Shown here: positions 33,655-42,143 of the stretch, in pieces
Position numbering within the stretch: position 1 is the first letter of the stretch
Layout: the number at the start of each line of letters is the position of its first letter
DNA from: Deltaproteobacteria bacterium
GTDB taxonomy: Bacteria; Myxococcota_A; Polyangia; Haliangiales; Haliangiaceae
Direction: 5' to 3'
Length of the DNA: 42,404 nt
Assembly: GCA_013812655.1 (NCBI GenBank)
Contig: JACCTC010000324.1
Location: 1-42,404, forward strand
The notes under the pieces: generated by a model
The model's input: only the letters and a program-made list of their open reading frames with translations
Databases searched by the model: none
What the model was told of the DNA's origin: nothing
Translations under genes and position numbers: made by a program

Positions 33655-35958
33655 TTAGATCCCGAGCGCACGCGTGATCGGAAACTCGCGGATGCGCTGG
33701 CCGGTCAGTGCAAACACCGCGTTCGCGAGCGCGGCACCGACCGGTGGCACCGGAGGCTCGCCGACACCCGACGGCGGCGCCTCGCTGGCGACCAGGTCGG
33801 TGTGAATGCGGCGCGGCACGTCGCGGATCCGTGCGATCCGGGCGTCGCGAAAGTTCGACTGCTCGACGCGGCCGCGCTTCAGCGTGATGCCGCCGTACAG
33901 CGCGTTGCTGATGCCCATGATCAGGCCGCCCTCCATCTGCGCGTGCACGCGATCGATGTTGACGACCGTGCCCGCATCCATCGCGATCCATGCCTCGTCG
34001 ATGCGGAACTTGCGCACCGGATCGGGCACGACCGAGATGACGACGGCGGTGTAGGCGACGAAGCTGCGATGCGCCGCGAGCCCGAGGTGGCGACCGGCGC
34101 GCTTGCGGTCGTCCCACTTCGCCGAGGCGGTGACCCGATCGATCACGCCGCGCAGCCGGCCCGCGTCGACGGGGTGGCGATCGAGCGACTCGCCGTAATT
34201 CGCGAGCTTGGTGATCCCGAGCTCGTTGAGATCGGCCTTGCGTGCGGGGCCGAGCACGGCGTGCCACATGTCGCGCGCGTCGAGCTTGCTGGCATGTGCC
34301 AGCTCGTCGATGAACGAGCCCACGGCGAAGGCATGAAAAATATTGTAGACGGAGCGGTACCAGCCGATCCGCACCGGTGCCTTCGCCTTGCAGGCCTCGG
34401 CACGCACGTTCGGGATCGCGAGCGGCAGATCGAGCACACCCTGCTGGAGATCGCCGAGCGAGGGCTCGACAACTGCCTCGTTGAACGTGCTGCCGATCGG
34501 CGTGAACGCGGTCCGGTGATGCCACGCGACGAGCTTGCCGTTCGCGTCGAAGCCCGCGCGCAGCCGCTGCGCGTTGACCGCGTTGTAGTAGCCATTGTGG
34601 ATGTCGTCCGCGCGCGTCCACTGCACGCGGACAGGTGCGCCGACCTCGCGCGCGAGGAACGCGGCCTCCGACGAGAAGTCCGCCTTCGACTTGCGACCGA
34701 AGCCGCCGCCGATCAGCGTGACGTTGATCGTGACCTTGTCCTCGCCGATCCCGAGGACGCGCGCGACCTCGGCGCGCGCCGCCTGCGGGTGCTGGGTCGG
34801 CGCCCAGACCTCGGCCTTGCCGTCCGCGAAGCGCGCGATCGCCGCCGGCGGCTCCATCGGCAGGTGCGCGAGGTGCGGGACCAGATACTCCGCCTCGACG
34901 ACGCGCGCGGCCGTGCCGATCGCCGCATCGACATCACCGACGCTGCGCAGCGGCGTCCCGGGCGCGCGTACCGATGCGAGCAGCTCGTCGCGGAAGCTCG
35001 CCGAGTCGTAGCTCGCGTGGGTGCCGTCGTCCCAGGTGACCGCGAGTGCGGCGCGCCCCTTGAGCGCAGCCCACGTGCTGTCGGCGACGATCGCGATGCC
35101 GCCCCACGGCTGGAACATCCACGGTCGCTTCGGCGCGGGCATCGCGATCACGTGCTTGACGCCCGGCACCGCGAGCGCGGCGGCACGATCGTGGCTGGCG
35201 ACCGTGCCACCGACGACCGGCGGCCGTGCGATCACCGCGATCAACATGCCGGGCAGCGTGACGTCCGCGCCGAACAGCGCCTTGCCCTCGACGTAGCCCG
35301 CGCCGTCGAGCAGCGGCAGCGACGGATGGTTGACGTTGCGCAGCTCCTTGAACGGCCGCAGCACGAGCTCGCCGAGCTTGGGGACCGGCAGCTTGCTCGC
35401 TGCAGTGACGAGCGCGCCGAAGCCGAGCGCGCGCTTGGTCGGCGGATGGACGACCTGGTGATCGAGCGCGATGCAGGTCTCGGGGCGGACCTTCCACTGC
35501 TTTGCCGCGGCCGCGATCAGCATGTGGCGAGCGGCGGCACCGGCGCGGCGCAGATCGTCGAGGAACTTGCGGATGCTCGACGAGCCGTCGGTGTTCTGAT
35601 CGCCGTACTTCTTGTCGCCGATCGCCTGGCGGACGATCACGTGCTCGAGCTTGGCGCCAAGCTCGTCCGCGATCAGCACGGGCAGCGAGCTGCGCACGCC
35701 CTGACCCATCTCGGAGCGATGGCAGATGATCGTCGTCGTGCCGGTCGCGTCGGCCGCGATGTGCACGAGCACGTTCGGCGCCAGCCCGGCGGTCGCCGAC
35801 TCGTGCGCCTGCGAGACCGGACGCGGGCCCGGTCCGGTGAAGCCGGTCGGCTCGTCGGCCGAGGCCTCGAGGGTGTGGAACCCGAGCGCGAGCCCACCGA
35901 CGCCGAGGTTGAGCGCGACGAGAAACGATCGCCGCGTGATCTGCACGGGGTCGGTCAC
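33655..35958 (-). CDS. molybdopterin-binding subunit of an exported xanthine dehydrogenase-family (isoquinoline 1-oxidoreductase-type) hydroxylase
   Basis: This 767-residue protein starts with GTG 35958, inside GTGA with the stop of the [2Fe-2S] gene. A twin-arginine signal ([20 protein letters not shown]) predicts Tat export of the folded, cofactor-loaded enzyme. The IorB-type pattern follows: [55 protein letters not shown] and the C-terminal [22 protein letters not shown] with the active-site-type GEP. These enzymes hydroxylate N-heterocycles or oxidise aldehydes. The substrate cannot be told here. The open frame to 36660 overlaps the [2Fe-2S] gene and is not the start. It is the last gene of a three-gene operon. 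Confidence 0.9.
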   Translation of the reverse strand: MTDPVQITRRSFLVALNLGVGGLALGFHTLEASADEPTGFTGPGPRPVSQAHESATAGLAPNVLVHIAADATGTTTIICHRSEMGQGVRSSLPVLIADELGAKLEHVIVRQAIGDKKYGDQNTDGSSSIRKFLDDLRRAGAAARHMLIAAAAKQWKVRPETCIALDHQVVHPPTKRALGFGALVTAASKLPVPKLGELVLRPFKELRNVNHPSLPLLDGAGYVEGKALFGADVTLPGMLIAVIARPPVVGGTVASHDRAAALAVPGVKHVIAMPAPKRPWMFQPWGGIAIVADSTWAALKGRAALAVTWDDGTHASYDSASFRDELLASVRAPGTPLRSVGDVDAAIGTAARVVEAEYLVPHLAHLPMEPPAAIARFADGKAEVWAPTQHPQAARAEVARVLGIGEDKVTINVTLIGGGFGRKSKADFSSEAAFLAREVGAPVRVQWTRADDIHNGYYNAVNAQRLRAGFDANGKLVAWHHRTAFTPIGSTFNEAVVEPSLGDLQQGVLDLPLAIPNVRAEACKAKAPVRIGWYRSVYNIFHAFAVGSFIDELAHASKLDARDMWHAVLGPARKADLNELGITKLANYGESLDRHPVDAGRLRGVIDRVTASAKWDDRKRAGRHLGLAAHRSFVAYTAVVISVVPDPVRKFRIDEAWIAMDAGTVVNIDRVHAQMEGGLIMGISNALYGGITLKRGRVEQSNFRDARIARIRDVPRRIHTDLVASEAPPSGVGEPPVPPVGAALANAVFALTGQRIREFPITRALGI

Positions 35959-36428
35959 TTGTCGTCCCCAGGCTCGTCCCTGGGTACGCCGGCGGTCTTC
36001 TTGATCGCGGCGCGGATCCGCGGATAGGTCCCGCACCGGCACAGGTTGCCCGCCATTGCAGCGTCGATATCGGCGTCGTTCGGGCGCGGCTTCGCGGCGA
36101 GCAACGCGGCCGCGGTCATGATCTGGCCGGTCTGGCAGAACCCGCACTGCGGCACCCGCAGCGCCAACCACGCCTGTTGCAGCGGATGACTGCCGTCCTT
36201 CGAGAGGCCCTCGATCGTCGTCACCGCCTTGCCGTCGACGCGGCGCATCGGCGTGACACATGAGCGCACGGCCAGGCCGTCGACGTGGACGGTGCACGCG
36301 CCGCATAGCGCCTCGCCGCAGCCGTACTTCGTGCCGGTGAGCCCGAGGGTGTCGCGTAGCGCCCACAGCAGGGGCATCTCGGGATCGACCTCGAGCGTGC
36401 GTTCGACGCCGTTGACGCGGATCTTCAT
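35955..36428 (-). CDS. [2Fe-2S] subunit of the Mo-hydroxylase
   Basis: This 157-residue protein carries two [2Fe-2S] clusters. The plant-type cluster ligands are C37, C42, C45 and C57 ([17 protein letters not shown]). The second cluster is C95, C98, C130 and C132 (QCGFCQTGQ and [11 protein letters not shown]). It passes electrons from the Mo site towards the cytochrome. ATG 36428 overlaps the previous stop (ATGA) and has AGGAG seven bases upstream. It has no signal of its own, so it is probably exported with the Tat-signal subunit. The length is normal. Confidence 0.93.
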   Translation of the reverse strand: MKIRVNGVERTLEVDPEMPLLWALRDTLGLTGTKYGCGEALCGACTVHVDGLAVRSCVTPMRRVDGKAVTTIEGLSKDGSHPLQQAWLALRVPQCGFCQTGQIMTAAALLAAKPRPNDADIDAAMAGNLCRCGTYPRIRAAIKKTAGVPRDEPGDDK

Positions 36429-37066
36429 CGGCTCTCCTGCGGGTTGTCGGGACATGCGGCACCGGTCTCGACCCAGGCCGCGACGAGCGCGCCGAACTGC
36501 TGCTGCGTGCCGGGCGCGGGCTCGCGGTCGGCGCCGGGCTGCCATCCCCAGGCGACGAGCTCGTCGTGTGCGCTGTGCTCGACGATCTGCGCCAGCGTCT
36601 TGCCGCCGTTACGCTTCGGATCCTTGAGCTGGTCGCAGATCGCGCCCGCCGAGCGGCCAACCCACGCCATCTCGATCGGCGCGAGGTGCCAGTTCGGCGC
36701 GCCCGGGACGCGCGTCATCGGCTGGTTTCGATCCTGGTGACACGACGCGCACTGCATGCCGGCGACGCCGCGATTATCGGCACCGCGAACGACCGGCGGA
36801 TCGTGCAGCTGGAGCTGCATGCCCTGGTGCGGCACGTCGCCCGCGGGGTGGCAGTTGATGCAGCGCGGATGCAGCAACACGCGGCTGGCCTCGCCGAACA
36901 GCGCCTGCGAGCGCGCGGTCGAATCCGTGATCCCGGCGAAGTCGCCGACCGACCGCAGCTCGGTGATGGGGACCTCGCGGAGCACGAGCGGCGCGTGCGA
37001 GCGCGGGGTGCCGCCGCCGCAGGCGCTGCCTGCGAGGACGAGCCCGATCGCTAGGGGGACCTGCAT
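36425..37066 (-). CDS. diheme c-type cytochrome lipoprotein
   Basis: This 213-residue protein starts at ATG 37066 with a signal ([16 protein letters not shown]) and a GGGTP tether, probably lipid-anchored. Two haem-binding motifs are present, CINCH (69-73) and CASCH (106-110), with several Met and His that could be axial ligands ([22 protein letters not shown]). It is the first gene of the Mo-hydroxylase operon and overlaps the [2Fe-2S] gene. The expected role is to take electrons from the iron-sulphur subunit and hand them to the respiratory chain. Nicotinate-type Mo-hydroxylases use comparable cytochrome partners. Confidence 0.87.
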   Translation of the reverse strand: MQVPLAIGLVLAGSACGGGTPRSHAPLVLREVPITELRSVGDFAGITDSTARSQALFGEASRVLLHPRCINCHPAGDVPHQGMQLQLHDPPVVRGADNRGVAGMQCASCHQDRNQPMTRVPGAPNWHLAPIEMAWVGRSAGAICDQLKDPKRNGGKTLAQIVEHSAHDELVAWGWQPGADREPAPGTQQQFGALVAAWVETGAACPDNPQESR

Positions 37067-37185
37067 GGCGGCAGCATTGGGGGAATTCGTAGACCTGCCA
37101 ACCCGGGAGCCACGGTTTCTGGATGACCTCACGACGGCGTCGGGCGCACACCCACCACGGCACTGTTCTTGTAACTCCGCGAGTC

Positions 37186-37842
37186 ATGCGGCGCGTCCTC
37201 GTCCTGGCTCTACTAGCGACCGCCGGTTGCTACGAGCCGAAGTTGCGAGAGTGCACAGTTCGCTGCGAGGTCGACGGCGACTGCGCGCCAGAGCAGGGCT
37301 GCGGCGTCGACGGCTGGTGCGCCACACCAGGCCAGATCGGGCAGTGCGCCGACGTCGTGACGATCGGCGGCATCTTCGACGGACCCGACGCGATCGTGGT
37401 GGATGCCGGGTTGCCCGCGGACGCGATGATCTCGGATGCCGCCGTCGCCGATGCTCCGATCGCGCCCGACGCTCCCGGCCCGAGTTGCGCGCCGGGATGC
37501 CCGGGCAGCTGTCAGGCCGGCGTCTGCGTGATCGAGTGCAGCGGGAACAAGAGCTGTGCGGACGGCGTGACGTGTCCCGACGACGGGCCGTGCCGCGTCG
37601 TGTGCTCGGGCAACATGAGCTGCGAGAAGCGCGTTCGCTGCGGCGACGGACCGTGCACCGTACTGTGCCTCGGCAACATGAGCTGCGAGGCCGGTGTGCG
37701 CTGCGAGGACTCGTGCGCCTGCGACGTCACCTGTACGGGCAACGCATGCGGCGACGACGACGATGACGTGCGCTGCTCGTCTCCGGCCTGCGAGACGCAG
37801 AACGGCTGCACGTCGGCGCGTCCCGGCTGCAACCAGTGCTAA
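37186..37842 (+). CDS. cysteine-rich repeat lipoprotein
   Basis: This 218-residue protein begins MRRVLVLALLATAGC, a clear lipoprotein signal. An N-terminal Cys cluster (CTVRCEVDGDCAPEQGCG) is followed by an Ala/Asp-rich spacer of about 45 residues. A run of Cys repeats follows with the unit C-SGN-x-SC, then about 9 residues and C (CSGNKSC, CSGNMSC, CLGNMSC), and the end reads CNQC. Disulfide-bonded surface exposure is likely. Asp/Ala spacers and Cys repeats of this sort are frequent in myxobacterial lipoproteins. The start at 37186 is chosen for the signal. The open frame begins at 37123. Confidence 0.78.
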   Translation: MRRVLVLALLATAGCYEPKLRECTVRCEVDGDCAPEQGCGVDGWCATPGQIGQCADVVTIGGIFDGPDAIVVDAGLPADAMISDAAVADAPIAPDAPGPSCAPGCPGSCQAGVCVIECSGNKSCADGVTCPDDGPCRVVCSGNMSCEKRVRCGDGPCTVLCLGNMSCEAGVRCEDSCACDVTCTGNACGDDDDDVRCSSPACETQNGCTSARPGCNQC

Positions 37843-37848
37843 CCCGTG

Positions 37849-38385
37849 CTAACCCGCGGCGAGCCGCATCCGCGCGACGCTCGAGTTGAGGCGATGCGCC
37901 GAGCTGGCGGCGGACACGATGCAGAACAGGTGCAGCACGAGGCCGGGCAAGATGAGCGCGTAGCCTGCGGTGACCGCGAGGAACCACAGGATCGCCGCGG
38001 CCGCGCGACCGGCGTAGAGCTGTCCGGCTCCCGGGATGAACAGGCTGAACGCGGCAGCGAGGGTCGGGCTGGCCTCGCGACCGGCGCGGATCGCGAGCGG
38101 CATGTCGTGCAGCCGGGTCAGCGCCGTCGAGTGCTCGCGCGGCTCCGGGCGTTCGGGGCGCGGCTTGAGCTTCTGGCGATCGGCGATCTCGTAGTAGACG
38201 CCGCCGTTGTCGTCGATCTCCATCGCGATCCGATCACGGGCGGTGAGGTTGTCGAGGACCTTCTCGGCGTCCTCGATCGAGCACGGCGCGAAGTACGCGA
38301 GGACCGGTGCGGTGATCCGCGCGTCGGTCGTGTACGCGAGCTCGAGGAGCCGGTGCTCGATGACATTCAGATCGTTGGTTCGCAT
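37849..38385 (-). CDS. protein with helical N-terminal domain and TM2-like membrane domain
   Basis: This 178-residue protein overlaps the LigD-like gene stop by one base (TGATG) and has GAGGAG eight bases before its ATG, so it is translated after LigD. The first ~75 residues (VIEHRLLELAYTTDARITAPVLAYFAPCSIEDAEKVLDNL) look like a winged-helix or small helical domain. Residues ~110-160 read AAAFSLFIPGAGQLYAGRAAAAILWFLAVTAGYALIL, which is like the TM2 domain (GxGxLYAG). No link between membrane TM2 proteins and end-joining is known to me, so co-transcription may be incidental. Confidence 0.78.
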   Translation of the reverse strand: MRTNDLNVIEHRLLELAYTTDARITAPVLAYFAPCSIEDAEKVLDNLTARDRIAMEIDDNGGVYYEIADRQKLKPRPERPEPREHSTALTRLHDMPLAIRAGREASPTLAAAFSLFIPGAGQLYAGRAAAAILWFLAVTAGYALILPGLVLHLFCIVSAASSAHRLNSSVARMRLAAG

Positions 38386-40046
38386 CACTTGCTCCTCGGT
38401 TTGCCGCCGACCGCGCGCCACGCCGCCGCCGTGATCGCTTGCTTGACGTCGTAGATGCCCTGCCACGGATCCGTCGTCAGCCCGGCGAGCCGACGCGGCA
38501 CCGACACCGTGTTGAACGCGAGTGGGTCGACGCCGTGCGCGAGCTCCTCCCACGTGATCGGCACCGCGACCGGTGCGCCATCACGCGCGCGCGGCGAGTA
38601 CGGCGCGATGAACGTCGCGTTGCGGCGGTTGCGCAGGTAGTCGAGGAAGATCTTTCCCTTGCGCGCGCGCTTCGCCATGTTCGTCGTGTAGAGCGCGGGC
38701 TCGTCGCGCTCCATCTGCTCGACGACGGCCTTCGTGAAGTTCTTGAGCTCGTCCCAGTCGACGCGGCGCTCGAGTGGCATCACGACGTGGAGGCCTTTGC
38801 CTCCGGTCGTCTTGAGCCAGCTCTCGAAGCCAAGCTCGTGGAGCCGGCGGCGCATGTCGAACGCGGCGAGCGCGACCTTCTCCCAGCCGAGGCCGACGTC
38901 GGGATCGAGATCGAACACCGCGAGGTCCGGACGCTCCGGCTTGTCCGCGCGCGAGCCCCACGTGTGGAGCTCGAGCGTGCCGAGCTGCGCGAGCGCGATG
39001 AGCCCGGGCATGTCGCGGATCTTCATGTACTCGACGAGCTCGCCGCTCTCCTCGTGGATCGGTAGCTTCTCGATCGCGTCGGGCGAACCGGCGAGCACGT
39101 GCTTCTGGTAGAAGCACGGCTTCTTGCGGCCGTCGGGGCAGCGCACGATCGTCAGCGGCCGGTCCGCGACGTGCGGCAAGAGCCAGTCGGCGACGACCGC
39201 GAGGTACGCGATCAGCTCGCCCTTGGTGATGCCCTGATCGGGATAGAGGACCTTGTCGAGGTTCGTGAGCTTGAACCCGAGCGGCAGCTGCGCGACGAGC
39301 GCCAGCAACTCCCGCGTGTTGGTCGCCGGCTTGGCGCGCCGCTCGTGCCGCTCGTTACCAGGCGGACTGCGCTTCGCGCTCGCGATCCGGGCCGCGCGCC
39401 TCTGCGCGACCGTTGGCTCGGCGGGGCGGTTCGATTGCCACACTCGATCGGGCGCCGCTGCGATCTGTTCGACGGTGCGACCCGACAGCACGCTCTCCGG
39501 TTTCTCGCTGACGATGTCCGCCTTCTCGTCGGCGTCGTCGTCGCGACTCTTGAACAGGAGCCAGTTCTCGGTCTTCTCGTCGCCGCGGCCCTTCGTCCGG
39601 ACGAGGTGCCAGCGGCCGTGGAGCTTCTCGCCGTGCAGCGTGAACGACAGTCGGCCCTTCTTCATGGCCGCCTGCGCGTCGCCTTCTGCCTCCCACGTCC
39701 CACGATCCCAGACGACGACGGTGCCGCCGCCGTACTGGCCCGCCGGGATGATGCCCTCGAAGTCGGCGTAGTCCAGTGGATGGTCCTCGGTGCGCACCGC
39801 GAGCCGGCGCTCCGTCGGAGACAGGCTCGGGCCCTTCGGCACCGACCACGACAGCAGCACGCCGTCGAGCTCGAGCCGGAAGTCGTAATGCAGCCGCCGC
39901 GCGGCGTGCTTCTGGATGACGAACGCCGGGCCATGAGAAGGACTTGGAGAGGCGGGCGCTTTCGCACCGCTGGGCTCGGCTGTAGTCCCGAAGTCCCGCA
40001 TCGAGCGGTACTTCGCGAGCTTCTGCGCGGCGTTGCTCCGGGCCAT
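38385..40046 (-). CDS. ligD: LigD-like protein with phosphoesterase and polymerase domains but no ligase domain
   Basis: This 553-residue protein starts at ATG 40046. The N-terminal 3'-phosphoesterase domain (about residues 30-160) keeps all the known catalytic residues: HAARRLHYDFR (two His, Asp, Arg) and EDHPLDY (His, Tyr). A ~90-residue charged linker follows where Pseudomonas LigD has its ATP-dependent ligase domain. No KxDG ligase motif is seen. The archaeo-eukaryotic primase-type polymerase domain (about 255-553) has GFKLTNLDKVLYP, the metal pair in VFDLDPD, and FLDYLRN. It would trim and fill DNA ends in non-homologous end joining but needs a separate ligase. No Ku gene is in the window. 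Confidence 0.9.
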   Translation of the reverse strand: MARSNAAQKLAKYRSMRDFGTTAEPSGAKAPASPSPSHGPAFVIQKHAARRLHYDFRLELDGVLLSWSVPKGPSLSPTERRLAVRTEDHPLDYADFEGIIPAGQYGGGTVVVWDRGTWEAEGDAQAAMKKGRLSFTLHGEKLHGRWHLVRTKGRGDEKTENWLLFKSRDDDADEKADIVSEKPESVLSGRTVEQIAAAPDRVWQSNRPAEPTVAQRRAARIASAKRSPPGNERHERRAKPATNTRELLALVAQLPLGFKLTNLDKVLYPDQGITKGELIAYLAVVADWLLPHVADRPLTIVRCPDGRKKPCFYQKHVLAGSPDAIEKLPIHEESGELVEYMKIRDMPGLIALAQLGTLELHTWGSRADKPERPDLAVFDLDPDVGLGWEKVALAAFDMRRRLHELGFESWLKTTGGKGLHVVMPLERRVDWDELKNFTKAVVEQMERDEPALYTTNMAKRARKGKIFLDYLRNRRNATFIAPYSPRARDGAPVAVPITWEELAHGVDPLAFNTVSVPRRLAGLTTDPWQGIYDVKQAITAAAWRAVGGKPRSK

Positions 40047-40157
40047 GAGGGAGATCAATGCGAAGGGGGTGCCACGTGGTGCGATGCCGCGTGGAGCGGC
40101 GCACTCCGAGAAGGCGAGAAGGTGACAAGGCGCGCGGCGTGCACGCGATCTCGATCG

Positions 40158-40510
40158 ATGGCGCGTGCATTCGTCGGGACGAGCGGCTGGGTCTACCCGG
40201 GATGGCGCGAGCACCTCTACGCCGACACGCCGGTCAAGCGCTGGCTCGAGGTCACGTCCACGTCTACTTCGACAACGACGCCGAGGGCCACGCGGTCCGC
40301 AACGCGCTGACGTTTCGCGCGATCCTCGACGGCGCGAGCCTGCCGATACCGCCGCCGATCAACCAGTACGCATGGAAGCGCCGGATCGCACCGCGCCCGC
40401 CACCGCAATGGGGCCCCAAAAACGGCACGAAGAAAGCGCCGAAGAAGCCTGCGGTCAGCTCCGCAGCGGGCGAATCGCGTCCGCCAGCTCGTCGGGCGGC
40501 AGGGCGTTGA
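40158..40510 (+). pseudogene. DUF72 (YecE-like) gene remnant with internal deletion and frameshift
   Basis: From ATG 40158 one frame reads MARAFVGTSGWVYPGWREHL and on to VKRWLE, the start of a DUF72 protein. At about 40250 the frame is lost. A second frame then reads HVHVYFDNDAEGHAVRNALTF and AILDG, which matches the family C-terminus. The ~180 residues normally between them are missing. The second frame runs on with a basic Pro/Lys-rich tail to 40510, overlapping the end of polX. This explains most of the 408-base stretch between ligD and polX. Confidence 0.7.
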
Positions 40511-42137
40511 GCACGTCCTGCTTGCGAATCCGCGCGCGCCGCGCCATCGCGACTGCGAAGCGAACCGCGTCGAGGCCGCGTGTCGAGTGCGCGTCGCTCG
40601 AGAGCACGAACTTGATGCCGCGCGCGACTGCCTTGCGGGCGTTCACCGGATCGAGATCGAGGCGGTGCGGATCGCCGTTGATCTCGATCGCGGCAGGTGA
40701 CTCGGCGATCGCGTCGAGCACCTCGTCGAGGCGCACCGGGATCGGCTCGCGACGCAGCACCATGCGGCCGAGCGCGTGGCCCCAGATCTTGAAGAACGGC
40801 GAGCGCATCGCCGTCACGAGCCGGCTCGTCATCGCATCCTCGTCGGCCTTGTAGCGCTGGTGAACGCTCGCGATCACGAGGTCGAGCTCGCCGAGGATCT
40901 CGGGCGGTACGTCGATCGTTCCGTCGGCGAGGATGTCGGCTTCGGTGCCGCGCAGGATCCGCGCCTCCGGTGCCTCCAGTCCCGCGATCTCGGCGTGCTG
41001 CGCGCGTAGCCCCGCGAGATCGAGCCCGCCGGCATAGGACGCCGCCGCCGAGTGATCGGTGATCGTGATCGCCTCGAAGCCGAGCTCGGCCGCCGCGCGC
41101 GTCATCTCGGCGATCGAGTGCTTGCCGTCGGAGTACGTGGTGTGGCAGTGGAACGCCGCGGTGAGATCGTCGAGCGTGATCAGATCGGTGAACCTGTCGC
41201 CGGCGAGCGCGGCCGCCACCTCGTCGGTCCCGTCGCGGACCTCCGGTGGCAAGAACGGCAGCCCGAGCGCGCCGTAGACGTGCGTCTCGTCGACCGCCTC
41301 GAGGATCTCGAGGCTCATGCCGCGATCGGCGGCCCGCTGGCGCAGCAACGCGACGTGCTCCTGCGATCCGGTCGCCTGGATGTGCGCCCAGCCGAACTTC
41401 GCGGGCGGCGCGATCCACACCTCGGCGCGCATGCCGCCAGCGAGGTACCCGATCGCGGGATTCGACTCGCGATCGACGGACGTCACCAGCGCGAAGCTGG
41501 CGAGCCGGTCGACGATCGCGTCGCGGCGGTCACTGGCGACCGCGTACGCCAGATGATCGACGACCTCGCTCCACCGTCGCACCGGCCCGCAGACCTCGAC
41601 CTGCTTGGCCGCGGGATCGGCCCGCAGGTGGTGGCCGAGCGATGTCGCTGGACCCTCGGCGTCGAGCAGGATCACCTGCGCGCCCTTCTCGCGGCGCTCC
41701 TCGATCGCGCGCAGGATCTTCTCCTCGCTGATCTTGCCGAACCCGGAGATCTCGCGGATGAGCCCGGCACGACACGCCGTCGCGACCGCATCGAGGTTCG
41801 CGGGCGCGAGCGTCTGGAAGATCTTGCGCGCCTTCGGGACGCCGACCTTCGGCAGCTGCGCGAGCTCGACGACGATCGCCGGCCACTCGCCGCGCAACCG
41901 CTCGAGCACACCGACGTTGCCGCGGCGCGCGAGCTCCGCGACGACCCGCGCGATCGACGGCCCGACGCCGGGCAGCTCCTCCAGCCGACCCTCCTCGATC
42001 AGCCTGTGCAAGCCGTTCGCGGCCTCGACCGACTTCGCGGCGCGCTCGTACGCGAACGCACGGTGCTTGTCACCGTCGAGCTCGTAGTAGACGGCAAGCT
42101 CGCGTAGCTGCGCCGCGATCGTTGCCGGTTCCATCAT
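40455..42137 (-). CDS. polX: PolX-type protein with degenerate polymerase palm and intact PHP domain
   Basis: This 560-residue protein starts at ATG 42137 (a second ATG follows directly). The N-terminus carries PolX helix-hairpin-helix motifs (LPGVGPSIARVVAEL, LPKVGVPKARKIF, ISGFGKISEEKIL). The polymerase palm should read GSxRR then GDIDILV. Here it reads CGPVRRWSEVVDHLAYAVAS (183-202), with Pro for Ser and no DxD, and the third Asp position appears as AEVW. The PHP domain (about 325-560) keeps its metal residues: HCHTTYSDG (H330, H332, D337), ITDHS, GTEADIL, SVHQRY, WGHALG and SSDAHS. It therefore probably acts as a nuclease or phosphoesterase rather than a polymerase. It lies six bases after the preceding minus-strand gene. 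Confidence 0.9.
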   Translation of the reverse strand: MMEPATIAAQLRELAVYYELDGDKHRAFAYERAAKSVEAANGLHRLIEEGRLEELPGVGPSIARVVAELARRGNVGVLERLRGEWPAIVVELAQLPKVGVPKARKIFQTLAPANLDAVATACRAGLIREISGFGKISEEKILRAIEERREKGAQVILLDAEGPATSLGHHLRADPAAKQVEVCGPVRRWSEVVDHLAYAVASDRRDAIVDRLASFALVTSVDRESNPAIGYLAGGMRAEVWIAPPAKFGWAHIQATGSQEHVALLRQRAADRGMSLEILEAVDETHVYGALGLPFLPPEVRDGTDEVAAALAGDRFTDLITLDDLTAAFHCHTTYSDGKHSIAEMTRAAAELGFEAITITDHSAAASYAGGLDLAGLRAQHAEIAGLEAPEARILRGTEADILADGTIDVPPEILGELDLVIASVHQRYKADEDAMTSRLVTAMRSPFFKIWGHALGRMVLRREPIPVRLDEVLDAIAESPAAIEINGDPHRLDLDPVNARKAVARGIKFVLSSDAHSTRGLDAVRFAVAMARRARIRKQDVLNALPPDELADAIRPLRS

Positions 42138-42143
42138 GACGTT

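Noticed and set aside
33802-36027. Long plus-strand open frame (741 codons) opposite the Mo-hydroxylase gene
   Set aside because: It is the mirror of a clearly identified molybdopterin subunit, and its composition is typical of an antisense shadow.
35959-36660. Upstream extension of the Mo-hydroxylase large subunit to 1001 residues
   Set aside because: The extra part is an Arg/Pro-rich out-of-frame reading of the [2Fe-2S] and cytochrome genes. GTG 35958 with its GTGA overlap and Tat signal is the convincing start.
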